A DNA stretch of 9,047 bases from an uncultured Clostridium sp. (GCA_946496115.1 CAMMFK010000053.1:1-9047), one strand, 5' to 3'. Shown: positions 1 to 7,373, counted from the first letter of the stretch. Numbers and translations are program-made. Notes: generated by a model not told the origin, from the sequence alone.

Positions 1-68
1 GAAATTTTTGAAATTCAATGAATGAAAATCCTACAAAAAATTTATGCTATCGTAATATACTATAAAGT

Positions 69-97
69 TTGCAAAATTATGTGAGTAGTGCTATAAT
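69..97 (+). promoter_or_regulatory. Sigma-A-type promoter of the flanking gene
   Basis: TTGCAA at 69-74 and a perfect TATAAT at 92-97 are separated by 17 bases, the ideal spacing for a housekeeping sigma factor. Transcription would start near 104, leaving a leader of about 80 bases before the gene at 183. The assignment rests on sequence match and position only. Confidence 0.7.
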
Positions 98-120
98 ATA
101 TTACATTAATTGTTTTTTTT

Positions 121-136
121 CGCTGCTATAGTAGCG
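121..136. promoter_or_regulatory. Imperfect palindrome in the leader, possible operator
   Basis: CGCTGCTATAGTAGCG is a 16-base inverted repeat with a single mismatched pair. It lies between the predicted transcription start and the ribosome binding site at 168-174. It could be a repressor site or a small leader hairpin. It is more G+C-rich than its surroundings, which is why it stands out; no regulator is identified. Confidence 0.35.
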
Positions 137-182
137 ATAAAATGATTTGACTAATTAAAATACTTTTAGGAGGTCATTCAAA

Positions 183-569
183 ATGAAAAGCACAGCGCAC
201 ACATTCAATGAAGAAAACATCGAGTATTTGAGAGAATACATTGGGAATCAAGAAGTTGATACTTTTCTACGCTTAGAAGTGACTGCTGAAAATGCAACTC
301 CTGAAGAGAAGAGAATACACGAAACAGTCAAAATGTGCCTGGAACAAATGGAAAAGGATGGCGACAATCGCTGGTGGATTAACAAAGACAGGAAAGTTCT
401 TGGTTACTACCAGTTCATGAATCCAATTCTTTTGGTTTCGTTCGAAAAGTTTCATGAAGCTTTTGAGATTTTGGTTGGTCGCTCCGTGTTTGTAGATGAA
501 ATGGCATTAAACTATGATGCGCTAAAGGAAGAGGCTGAAAAAGCTTTTAAAGAGCACACGAAATTTTGA
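183..569 (+). CDS. Hypothetical protein, 128 aa, in the host flank
   Basis: I do not recognise this protein. It starts at ATG 183, eight bases after a strong AGGAGGT (168-174), and has its own consensus promoter. It is soluble, acidic and probably mostly helical, with no signal peptide or membrane segment. A Trp-rich patch (DNRWWINKD, about residues 60-68) is followed by a short hydrophobic stretch (NPILLVSFEKF, about 79-89) and a charged helical C-terminus. Base composition is less AT-rich than in the genes to the right, and it contains no CGG codon. It lies on the far side of the tRNA-Arg fragment from the conjugation genes, so I infer it is resident chromosome rather than element cargo. 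It is monocistronic, being closed off by the terminator at 666-708. Confidence 0.8.
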   Translation: MKSTAHTFNEENIEYLREYIGNQEVDTFLRLEVTAENATPEEKRIHETVKMCLEQMEKDGDNRWWINKDRKVLGYYQFMNPILLVSFEKFHEAFEILVGRSVFVDEMALNYDALKEEAEKAFKEHTKF

Positions 570-576
570 TGAAGAT

Positions 577-661
577 GGTAAAATTTACCGAAAAATATTT
601 CATAAAGTTAGTCAGAATCATAAAAACCTGAAACAGGTGTTGTAGCTATAAAATATAGCTA
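577..661 (+). other. Tandem small hairpins downstream of the flanking gene
   Basis: Three short inverted repeats follow the stop codon: GGTAAAATTTACC (577-589), CCTGAAACAGG (627-637) and TAGCTATA-AAA-TATAGCTA (643-661), the last with eight perfect pairs. They lead directly into the terminator at 666-708. They could be a structured 3' untranslated region or a small 3'-derived RNA. I recognise no known RNA family. Confidence 0.4.
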
Positions 662-665
662 TTCC

Positions 666-708
666 GACAGTCCAGTTTCTAAAAATGAAACCTGGCTGTC
701 ATTTTTTA
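666..708 (+). terminator. Rho-independent terminator of the flanking gene
   Basis: GACAG-T-CCAG-TTTC (666-679) pairs with GAAA-C-CTGG-CTGTC (687-700), with one-base bulges. It is followed by ATTTTTTATA. The hairpin plus T-tract is a standard intrinsic terminator for the gene at 183-569. Confidence 0.8.
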
Positions 709-726
709 TAAATTGCAAGTATAATA

Positions 727-761
727 AAAAATCAACCAAATTTATTTTCTGGTTGATTTTT
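727..761. terminator. Bidirectional terminator between the flanking gene and the tRNA-Arg fragment
   Basis: AAAAATCAACCA (727-738) and TGGTTGATTTTT (750-761) form a perfect 12-base-pair stem with an 11-base loop, and A/T runs on both sides make it functional in either direction. On the minus strand it sits about 40 bases past the CCA end of the tRNA fragment, where the terminator of an intact minus-strand tRNA gene would be. This supports reading 1-800 as the original downstream flank of that tRNA gene. Confidence 0.75.
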
Positions 762-799
762 TATCTATCTATTCAATTTAGTTCGAACAGATACGTCAT

Positions 800-844
<45 letters not shown>

Positions 845-1026
845 TTGGTATCCGTATGATTTGTTGCAATTTTTTTATATATTTAAAATATGTATAAATA
901 TCACGGTTTTGGAAATACAACACTTAAAAATAGTGGATCTGTCAAATACTTTGCAAAAATAAAAAAATTTAAAATAGTTTAATATGGTTTAAGAAAAATT
1001 AAAAAAGTTTATTATAAAACCACATT

Positions 1027-1142
1027 TTGGGGGAATTTGGGGGCATAGAAAATAGTATTTGGGAGAACTTGTGGGGGAATTTAAAATCCTTATATTCTAG
1101 TAATTTTTTCTTTTCCCACAATTATAAAATCATTTCCCCCAG
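1027..1142. repeat. Cluster of G5-AATTT repeats in both orientations
   Basis: TTTGGGGGAATTTGGGGGCA begins at 1027. A second TGGGGGAATTT begins at about 1072, a degenerate TTTGGGAGAACTT lies at about 1058, and an inverted copy, ATTTCCCCCA, ends near 1141. G-runs of this length are rare elsewhere in the window. Candidates are recombinase arm-type binding sites, a replication-initiator or transfer-origin repeat, or a repressor operator. Nothing in the sequence decides among them. Confidence 0.5.
1069..1096 (+). promoter_or_regulatory. Possible promoter of the element gene train
   Basis: TATATT (1091-1096) is a good -10 match. TTGTGG (1069-1074), 16 bases upstream, is a weak -35 lying inside the G-rich repeat. 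If real, a protein bound to the repeats would overlap the promoter. The leader to the first gene would be about 65 bases. Confidence 0.3.
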
Positions 1143-1168
1143 CAACTTTTTATAGGAGATGTTAAAAA

Positions 1169-1270
1169 ATGACGCAATTTATAATTGGTTTGATTTTAGG
1201 GGCTAATATAAGCCTCTTTTTGTATGCTTGCATTTTAGCAGGAAAAGAGTCAGATGAGGAGGTAATGTAA
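1169..1270 (+). CDS. DUF3789-like single-membrane-segment peptide, 33 aa
   Basis: The 33-residue peptide starts at ATG 1169 after AGGAG (1154-1158). It has one hydrophobic segment (residues about 3-24, beginning FIIGLILGA) and a short acidic tail ending in SDEEVM. The FIIGLxLGA start, the size and the place at the head of an ICE gene set match the DUF3789 peptides, whose role is unknown. The next start codon is one base after its stop, and its last codons carry the AGGAGG for that gene, so the two are translationally coupled. The assignment is from memory of the family pattern. Confidence 0.65.
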   Translation: MTQFIIGLILGANISLFLYACILAGKESDEEVM

Positions 1271-1271
1271 A

Positions 1272-1535
1272 ATGAAAACTTGCAAAATCATAACAAAAGT
1301 GAATGAAGATATTGCAATATTAATAAAAAGAGGAACAGAATTAATTTCTATTACTGTTGATAAGAACAATAATATTGAAATCAACGGTTATGAAAATGAT
1401 ATGGTTTTATTAGAAGAAATTGCAGTCACTCAATTACAAAATCAAAAGATGGAAAATGATTTGATGGATACTATTATGAATATGAAAGATATAAATGAAT
1501 TATCTCTTATGAAAAACAAGGAGGAAAAAAATTGA
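1272..1535 (+). CDS. Hypothetical small protein, 87 aa
   Basis: I do not recognise this protein. It starts at ATG 1272, nine bases after AGGAGG (1257-1262). The N-terminal half looks like short beta strands (KIITKVNEDIAILI; ELISITVDKNNNIEING), and the rest is a charged, Met- and Asn-rich helix. There is no signal peptide or membrane segment. Its stop overlaps the TTG start of the replisome organizer (TTGA, 1532-1535), so the two are probably co-translated. It contains no in-frame CGG; its one CGG trinucleotide (1385) straddles AAC|GGT and is read normally. Confidence 0.75.
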   Translation: MKTCKIITKVNEDIAILIKRGTELISITVDKNNNIEINGYENDMVLLEEIAVTQLQNQKMENDLMDTIMNMKDINELSLMKNKEEKN

Positions 1536-2303
1536 GAGAAAAAAGGTATTACTGGTTAAAACTGTATGATACATTTTTTGATAATAAAACAAGTAAATTT
1601 CTTCGTAAATTACCAGACGGAGATAAAATCCTTTTGGTATATTTAAAACTCCAACTAAAACTTCTTAAGAGCGAAGGCATCTTTGTATATGAACATTTGT
1701 GCGAGTCTATAGCTGAAGAAATTGCTATGACACTTGACGAAGATGTAACTGTTGTTAAATTATTATTGACAGCACTAGAAAAAACAAAAACCATTGAATT
1801 TTTTGATGAGGATACTTTTATGCTGTCAGAAATGCAAGACTTAATAGGTAGTGAAGGCTCTAGTGCAGAAAGAGTCAGAAAACATAGAGAAAAATATAAA
1901 ATGTTACAATGTAACAGTGAAGTAACAAATAGTAACACACCAGAAACAAATCTGTTACGGAGAGATAGATATAGATAAAAAGATGATAGATGATTTATTT
2001 TATTTAATTATAAATAAAAGTCCTGAAATTTCAAAAAATTTTTATGAATTAATTGAAAAATTAGAGTTTAATTATACTAAGGATATCTTAAAGATATTTA
2101 AAGATGACAAAATAGAAATGATAAAAATCATTTTATATACTCTTTATCAATTAGAAGGAGAACAATTTCAAAATATATTATCGGTAGTAAAAAGAGAAGA
2201 TTTAATAAATCTGTATAATCTTTGTAAGTCCTATAATACAGATAATTTTTTGCCATACTATAAAAAAGCAATTATCAATAAATACACTAACAATACCACA
2301 TAA
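1532..2303 (+). CDS. Phage-type replisome organizer, 256 aa, with a +1 frameshift at CGG 1958
   Basis: This is a likely replication-initiation or helicase-loading protein for the element. Residues 1-125 follow the phage replisome organizer N-terminal family: RYYWLKL near the start, then KFLRKLPDGDKILLVYLKL, and the family's closing GSEGSSAERVRKHREKY. The start is TTG 1532, seven bases after AGGAGG (1519-1524). Read conventionally, it ends six codons after CGG 1958 as ...NLLRRDRYR. If the C is skipped, it continues as NLLGEIDIDKK and runs without interruption into the frame at 1983, adding a 114-residue helical, Lys/Glu-rich tail. An acidic EIDID-type linker after an Asn/Thr-rich stretch is what I expect of this family. 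The alternative is a short organizer plus a separate 106-aa protein starting at ATG 1983, but no good ribosome binding site precedes 1983, which favours one protein. Confidence 0.72.
1958..1960 (+). other. CGG frameshift site 1 (replisome organizer)
   Basis: The context is CTG TTA C|GGA GAG. CGG is codon 143 of the incoming frame, and skipping the C gives Gly143 followed by EIDID. Without the shift the protein stops at 1976-1978. The preceding Leu codon TTA would become TAC after a one-base slip, which does not re-pair. Confidence 0.65.
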
Positions 2304-2315
2304 GGAGTTGATTGT

Positions 2316-2564
2316 ATGTCAAATAGTTATATAGATAATCTTGAAAATATTGTATCTTCCACCTTATTTGCAACATTTAAAATTACACTGATAATATTAG
2401 TTTCGTTATTAATATTATCATTAGTTTTATTAGCAATAGGGTGTTTGATAAAATCACAAAAGCTAAAATCTAGATTTTTAATAGCTGTACCAAGTTTATT
2501 GATAGGTATTATATTTTTTCTATCAATTCCCCCTATCTTTGTACACTTTAAAAATATAATTTAA
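2316..2564 (+). CDS. Small membrane protein, 82 aa, two membrane segments
   Basis: The gene starts at ATG 2316, eight bases after AAGGAG (2302-2307), and 12 bases after the replisome organizer stop. The protein has a short polar N-terminus, a long hydrophobic segment (about residues 21-45), a basic loop (KSQKLKSR) and a second hydrophobic segment (about 54-76). I recognise no family. Small two-segment membrane proteins are common between the replication and T4SS modules of Gram-positive ICEs, so an accessory transfer role is possible. It has no CGG. Confidence 0.75.
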   Translation: MSNSYIDNLENIVSSTLFATFKITLIILVSLLILSLVLLAIGCLIKSQKLKSRFLIAVPSLLIGIIFFLSIPPIFVHFKNII

Positions 2565-2629
2565 AAACAAAAGATATTTCCTTAAAATTTACCCTAACAA
2601 TATATAAGATATAAGGAGATGATAATAAA

Positions 2630-3023
2630 ATGAGTTTTAAAAGAAGAAAAAAGCAAATTATCACTAAATTCAAGGAAATAGGAGCAATTTTTACTTTATT
2701 TGCTATGAGGACGAATATGGTTTTTGCAACAGAAGGAGGAACATCAATTGGAACCGCTGAAGTTGAAACAGCAACAGAAAATATAAAAAGAGTAATTACT
2801 TCTATTGCAATGCCTTTGCGGAGGTGTACTTATCTTTGCAAGTGTAGTAGTAGCAGCAATAAAAATGATAGCAAATTCAAATAATCCTCAAAAGCGCGCT
2901 GAATCAATCGGAAGTTTAGCTTGGATATGTGGTGGAGGGGTTGTTTTGGGAGCGAGTCTTATAATAGCAGGCATAATTATTAATATAGCAACCAATAATA
3001 CAGGTAGTTTGCTAGGTGGATAG
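2630..3023 (+). CDS. VirB2/TrbC-like pilin-type membrane protein, 130 aa, +1 frameshift at CGG 2819
   Basis: This is a candidate for the small, abundant T4SS membrane subunit. The start is ATG 2630 with AAGGAG at 2613-2618. A basic N-terminus (MSFKRRKKQ) and a hydrophobic segment ending near VFATE (about residues 31-35) look like a long signal peptide. After the frameshift come two membrane segments: GGVLIFASVVVAAIKMIA (from residue 64) and GGGVVLGASLIIAGIII. They are separated by the basic loop NPQKRAESIGSLAWI, a typical TrbC/VirB2 layout. The conventional reading ends at 2884 in a polar Cys/Ser/Lys tail that makes no sense for this family. The downstream reading frame has no start preceded by a good binding site. 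PrgI and VirB4 follow, as in other Gram-positive T4SS operons. Confidence 0.78.
2819..2821 (+). other. CGG frameshift site 2 (VirB2-like)
   Basis: The context is CCT TTG C|GGA GGT. CGG is codon 64, and skipping the C gives Pro-Leu-Gly-Gly and enters the first mature membrane helix. Without the shift the protein ends at 2884 and has no mature membrane helices. Confidence 0.8.
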
Positions 3024-3032
3024 GTGGTGCTT

Positions 3033-3327
3033 ATGAGAGTTTTTAAAATACCATTTGATATAAAGCGAGAAGAAAAGATATTTCGGAGGATATTTAAGTT
3101 TAAGGCAAGTTGTTTATTTGATGCTAGGTGCATCAAGTACACTCTTACTTGCTACACAACTTCCAATAGTATTAAAAATAATTTTTATTATGCTAATTGC
3201 AAGTTTCTTTTTATTGTGTACCTTCCTAAAAATAGGTGAGCAGAATTTTGATAAGTTCTTTTTTTATGCCTTAAAATACCTATTTCGTAAAAAATATTTT
3301 GTATATAAGAGGTGTTTAAAATGCTAA
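3033..3327 (+). CDS. prgI: PrgI-family T4SS protein, 97 aa, +1 frameshift at CGG 3084
   Basis: PrgI-family proteins are small inner-membrane T4SS components next to VirB4 in Gram-positive conjugation systems. The restored N-terminus reads IPFDIKREEKIFGGYLSLRQ, the family hallmark (IPxDI, then an EEKIFGG-type motif and an L(S/T)xRQ motif). Two membrane segments follow (about residues 28-48 and 50-68), then a charged tail. I prefer ATG 3033, five bases after AGGTGG (3022-3027), over the GTG codons at 3024 and 3027, because the hallmark begins just after it. The GG of the hallmark is the frameshift site itself. Without the shift, translation continues to 3239 in a basic, Cys-rich tail unlike PrgI. 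The 3' end overlaps the next gene by seven bases. Confidence 0.85.
3084..3086 (+). other. CGG frameshift site 3 (PrgI)
   Basis: The context is ATA TTT C|GGA GGA. CGG is codon 18 from ATG 3033, and skipping the C gives Ile-Phe-Gly-Gly, the conserved PrgI motif. This is the only site where the preceding codon re-pairs fully after a one-base slip (TTT to TTC, both Phe). Confidence 0.85.
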
Positions 3328-4058
3328 TAATGATTATCTTTTTAATTTTAACTGTAGTTTTCGTCATAGGTACAGCTATTTATTTAAACAATAAAAAGAA
3401 AAATACTAATGCACCAAAACATAGCGTAGAAGTAAAAGAAGAAAATAAGAGTAATAAAAAAGGTAAAAAACAATTAACTGATATTTTAAAAATTAAAATT
3501 AAAGACAATATTATTTGTTTAGGAAATAGATATTCTAATGTAATTAGACTTGGAAATATAGATTACAATATGCTTTCAAATTCTGAACAAGATTCTATTG
3601 AAAATGTGCTAATTCAAACAGCACTAGCAATAGATTTTCCAGTTCAGTTTTTTAGTACAACAGAATTTATTGATACAAGCAAAGTCATATCACTAATTAG
3701 AGAAAATAAAACAAATAATACAAAAATTAGAGAATATAAAGAATATTTAATCGAATATTTGCAGACTCTTATGGAAAATAGAAGTATATCAGTTGTCAAA
3801 AACTATGCAATCATTAGTTATGATGGAACTTATGATAAAGCTGTTGAAGAATTAAATAGAAAAGCATTGTCTTTTACAGGAAATTTATTAAGAGCAAAGA
3901 TTATTTGTGAAGTATTAAATGAAGATGAATTATACAATCTTATTTATAGAGAATTAAACAAAAATTCTGCTATAAGTGTTAGTAATTTAATTAAGGAAGG
4001 AGGCAAAAATTTGTATGTTGGGAAAAAACAAAAAGCCAAAAGAAATAAACATATTTGA
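3321..4058 (+). CDS. Membrane-anchored T4SS protein upstream of VirB4, 245 aa
   Basis: The protein has an N-terminal membrane anchor (residues about 1-21), a Lys-rich linker, and a soluble domain of about 190 residues. The domain begins near LTDILKIKIKDNIICLGNRYSNVIRLGNIDYNML and resembles the N-terminal TraC/VirB4-associated module that several Gram-positive ICEs encode as a separate protein before VirB4. I infer a role docking VirB4 at the membrane; this rests mainly on position. I chose ATG 3321, preceded by AGAGGTG (3308-3314), over upstream non-ATG codons. It overlaps PrgI by seven bases, and its last 44 bases overlap VirB4. It has no CGG codon and reads straight through, a useful contrast with its neighbours. 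Confidence 0.7.
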   Translation: MLIMIIFLILTVVFVIGTAIYLNNKKKNTNAPKHSVEVKEENKSNKKGKKQLTDILKIKIKDNIICLGNRYSNVIRLGNIDYNMLSNSEQDSIENVLIQTALAIDFPVQFFSTTEFIDTSKVISLIRENKTNNTKIREYKEYLIEYLQTLMENRSISVVKNYAIISYDGTYDKAVEELNRKALSFTGNLLRAKIICEVLNEDELYNLIYRELNKNSAISVSNLIKEGGKNLYVGKKQKAKRNKHI

Positions 4059-5832
4059 TAATATTCCTACTATGGCAGACATATTACTTCCAGAAACATT
4101 GCAAGAGAAAAAAGACTATTTAATTTTAGGATATAACAAATTCACAAGAGTTTTTGCAATGACAATTTATCCTGAACAAACTTGGGTAGGATGGCTTGAT
4201 GACCTCTTTTACATAGGTAACATCAATATTTCTGTGAAAGTAGAGCCTTCTAGTAATGGGAATGTTATTAATCAATTAACAAAAAAATTAGTACAGGCAC
4301 AAAGTGAATATGCGACTTATTCAAGACAAGGAAATATTTTACATCTGCCTGAACTCGAAAAACAAATTGGAGATTTAGAAGATTTAAGAATGCTAATACA
4401 GACGAATCAAGATAAACTATTTTTTGCAACAATCTTCATTTCTGTAAATGCTGAAAGTTTAGAAGATTTAAATGAAAAAACAAAAATGCTAGAAAGTGAA
4501 TTAAATAAAAAAACTGCTATGATAAGAACTCTAACATTTAGGCAAGTAGAAGGTTTAAAAACAATGTTACCAACTGGCGAAGTTCCTATTCCAAATTATG
4601 AAAGAAATATGGTAGCAGGTGGAATTGCTACACTTATTCCAATTTCAAATCCTAATTTGAGTCATGATAAAGGTATTTTTATCGGTAGAAATATTTATAC
4701 GAATGCACCTGTCTATATAGATACTTTTATCGGACCACCAACATTACCTAACCCTCATGTATTTATTTGTCGGAACTTCTGGTGGTGGTAAAAGTGTTGC
4801 GCTTAAAACATTAACAGCTAGAAACATTGCGACAACAGGTTGCGGTGCTTTTTTTATTGATGTTGAAGGAGAATACACAAATCTTACAAAAATGCTTGGT
4901 GGAAAGGTTATAAAAATTGAACAAGGAAAATCGGCAGGTGTAAATCCTTTTGAAATCGAGCCTGATACAAAAGGAAATATGCAATTTATAAATATACTTG
5001 ATAAAGTCGCTGAAATAAGAAGTTTACTTGGTACTATTTGTAGAAATTATGGTAGGACCTTAACAGGTACAGAAAACACAGAAATAGAGATAGTTGTAAA
5101 TCAATTATACGCAGAAAAAGGCATTACAAGTGACGTTAATTCACTTTTTGAGAAAAAAGGTGGAAGATTGGATAATGGCAAATATGCTATTGGAAAAATA
5201 CCTAAGAAGATGCCTACTCTGTCTGATTTTCAAAGAAAATTAAAAGAAAGAGGTAATTGTGAGGAACTTGCAAATATTTTAGTTCCGTTCCTAAAAGGAA
5301 ATTCACTAGGTATGTTTGATTGTGAAAGTAAGATTTTATCAAGTGAAGATATTATTTGTTTTGATATGTCAGATGTCAAAGATGAATTTACAAAACTATA
5401 TGCAAGTTTCGTAATTTTAACTTGGGTTTGGCAAAAGTATGTATTAAAGAATAGAGATAAAAAGAAAATTATCGTATGTGATGAAGCATGGTTGTTCTTA
5501 AAATATCAAGAATCAGCAGAATTTCTAGTAAATGTGGCTCGTAGAGGTCGTAAATATAATGTGCCATTATTCATACGGTAGCCAATTTATAGATGAATTT
5601 CTAAACTCAGAAGAACGGTAAAACAATAATTAATATTTGTTCAACTAGGTATTTATTTAAGCAAAGTCCTGGCTCTGTTGATGCTGTTGTGGACTTTTTT
5701 AATTTGTCAGAAGGAACAAAAAATTTCTTGATTGCAGCGAGTCCTGGTCAATGTATTATAAGTTTAAATAATAGTGTTACAGCAATTAAATTTGTAATAA
5801 CTCCTTATGAGGAACAATTCGTATTTACTTAA
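4015..5832 (+). CDS. virB4: VirB4-family T4SS ATPase, 604 aa, three +1 frameshifts at CGG codons
   Basis: VirB4 ATPases power assembly and substrate transfer in conjugative T4SS at the cytoplasmic membrane. Residues 1-245 are the N-terminal VirB4 region. The Walker A motif GTSGGGKS occupies 253-260, followed by FIDVEGEYTNL and GVNPFEIEPD. Walker B is KKIIVCDEAWLFL with Asp489-Glu490, then an ARRGRKYN segment, GSQFIDEFL, and a C-terminus containing STRYLFKQSPG. Three in-frame CGG codons interrupt it: 4771 (the first glycine of Walker A), 5576 (IGSQ) and 5616 (EEGKT). Conventional reading would stop four codons after the first and immediately after each of the other two. Skipping one C at each gives a continuous protein of normal VirB4 length. 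The start is ATG 4015 with AAGGAGG at 3997-4003, an 11-base spacing. In-frame CGT (ARRGR) and AGG (STRYL) are read as arginine as usual. Confidence 0.9.
4771..4773 (+). other. CGG frameshift site 4 (VirB4 Walker A glycine)
   Basis: The context is ATT TGT C|GGA ACT. CGG is codon 253, and skipping the C gives Cys-Gly-Thr-Ser-Gly-Gly-Gly-Lys-Ser. The restored glycine is the first residue of the P-loop GxxGxGKS, which is nearly invariant, so glycine is required here. Unshifted reading gives RNFWWW and then a stop at 4789-4791. Confidence 0.93.
5576..5578 (+). other. CGG frameshift site 5 (VirB4, before TAG)
   Basis: The context is TTC ATA C|GGT AGC. The next in-frame codon in the unshifted reading is TAG (5579-5581). 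Skipping the C restores GSQFIDEFL, the conserved segment after Walker B. Confidence 0.92.
5616..5618 (+). other. CGG frameshift site 6 (VirB4, before TAA)
   Basis: The context is GAA GAA C|GGT AAA, only 40 bases after site 5. The next unshifted codon is TAA (5619-5621). Skipping the C gives EEGKTIIN, matching the VirB4 C-terminal pattern. Confidence 0.92.
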
Positions 5833-5884
5833 AAATATATAGTGCTATTCTACTGCCCTATCTTTTAGAGTAGGAGGAAATTAT

Positions 5885-7373
5885 TTGAAAAAAATAGTAA
5901 AGAGTTTTGTAATTGTAATTACTGTACTTTTTTTATTATCTCCATTTTGTTTTGCAGAAGATGTGGATTTTAAGAAACAGATAAAAAGTGAAGATGGTTC
6001 ACTTTTTGAAAAGATAATTGCAGAGTGCATACGGTGGTATAGCTCAAACAGTTTTTGATTTTACTACTGGTGAAGATGCTAATGTTGGTTTTAAAGATTA
6101 TGACGAATTAATTTTTAATAACAGAAAAAGTGCAGATGCCTTATCTCCTTTTACCCAAGAATTATGGAATAAAATGATGGATTGGTATAAAGTTTTTGCG
6201 ACAATTAGTGGTTGTTTAATTTTAATTGCTGTATTTATTTTAGCTTATAAGATTATGAATGCTGGAATAAATATTGCTAAAAAGAATGAAGCAAAAGATA
6301 GTTTAATGCGTTTATGCTTTGGCGGTGTTGCTATTGCACTTGCTCCATTATTTATAAGATTTCTTTTATTTATAAATAACAGCCTTGTGTACCTTTTAGT
6401 AACGGCAGCCAATACTGGCACATTAGATGCTAGTCTTGGTGATAGCATGCTAACAAGCATTAGGACAGGAAATGCGATAACTACTGCTATTGTTATTGCA
6501 ATGTTCATATATTTATTTGTTAAGTTAAATATAAAATTCATTGTAAGACAATTTACGATTATTATATTTACAATATTCACACCTATAGCAGCTGGGTTAT
6601 GGATAGTAAATAAAAATGTAACAGCAGCTGCTATTTGGGGTGGGCAAATAATAATGAATATATTTATGCAATTTGTTTATTGCTTTTTATTTTTGATTTA
6701 TTTGGCATTCCTCCCAAGCGGTGGTGGATGGGCAGTGAGTTTAATATGGGCAATGATGATATTACCACTTGCGGATGCTTTATTAAATTGTCTACAAAAT
6801 CTAACTTCAAGGATTGCCGGTGTTGATAATGAACAAATGACAAATAGAGTTATTGGTATGGGAGCTATGATGGGATTTGGTTTAGGAGCTATTAAAGAGC
6901 AATTCAAAACTCCATCATCTTCAAGCAATAACGGTACAGGAAGTGCAAGTAATGACAATTCTGGTGGAGGCTTAAAAGGCTTTGTCTCAAGAGCTAAATC
7001 AGTTATAAATCCTACAATGAATTTAAGCGCAGAAAAAGATTATAACGGTAATGTAAATCCTATTAGAGATGTTGTACCAAAAGAAAAAAATACAGTAAAT
7101 ATTCCTAAGTCTAATGGAGAAAATAAGGGTAATTTAAGTAAAGGAAGTAAGGCAAAATCAGTCGCAGGAAATATTGTAAAAGGTGGTGCTAAAGCTACAA
7201 CAGCTTATTTAGGCCTTGGTGCAAAAATGGCTGAAGGAAATTTTGATAAGTATCCTCGAAATAATCATGTACAAAGAAAAAATAATTTTCAAAATACAGA
7301 GTATATAAATAAGCTTGCAAATGATAAAGCAGAAATGCAGAAATCAGGTGATAACAATGAGCATAAAGGATAA
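5885..7373 (+). CDS. VirB6-like polytopic T4SS membrane protein, 495 aa, +1 frameshift at CGG 6032
   Basis: This is the likely channel-forming membrane protein of the T4SS. The start is TTG 5885, seven bases after AGGAGG (5872-5877). Residues 1-24 form a clear signal peptide ending FCFA|EDV. CGG is codon 50; skipping its C gives CIGGIAQTVFD and opens the main frame. Membrane segments follow at about residues 103-122, 144-173, 198-214, 222-241, 251-276 and 281-301. A Ser/Gly/Asn-rich hydrophilic tail follows from about 330. Unshifted translation ends at 6056-6058, about 57 residues in. A TTG at 6018 could open the main frame without the shift, but it lacks a binding site and would drop the signal peptide. 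The position right after VirB4 and before an M23 peptidase matches VirB6/TrbL-type proteins. The 3' end overlaps the next gene by 17 bases. Confidence 0.82.
6032..6034 (+). other. CGG frameshift site 7 (VirB6-like)
   Basis: The context is TGC ATA C|GGT GGT. CGG is codon 50 counted from TTG 5885. Skipping the C joins the signal peptide and mature N-terminus to the polytopic membrane region. Confidence 0.85.

Larger units (their letters stand above)
845..1168. other. Element end: non-coding, AT-rich, with G-rich repeats
   Basis: About 324 bases lie between the tRNA fragment and the first element gene. I see no convincing gene. The left part holds A/T tracts and loose repeats of GTTTAAT/GTTTAAG/GTTTATT type (about 977-1014). 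The right part holds the G-rich repeats listed separately. The position next to the attachment site suggests integrase or excisionase arm sites, or control signals for the gene train, but this is inferred from location only. Confidence 0.5.

Noticed and set aside
1549..1938. Minus-strand open frame of 129 codons opposite the replisome organizer
   Set aside because: It is Ser/Val-rich antisense to a recognisable gene, with no binding site or family pattern.
5833..5884. CTACT...AGTAG inverted repeat between VirB4 and the VirB6-like gene
   Set aside because: The five-pair stem has no T-tract and is too weak to call a terminator; the interval probably only holds the ribosome binding site.
6245..6958. 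Minus-strand and alternate-frame open frames within the VirB6-like gene
   Set aside because: They are mirror translations of membrane-segment codons without start signals.
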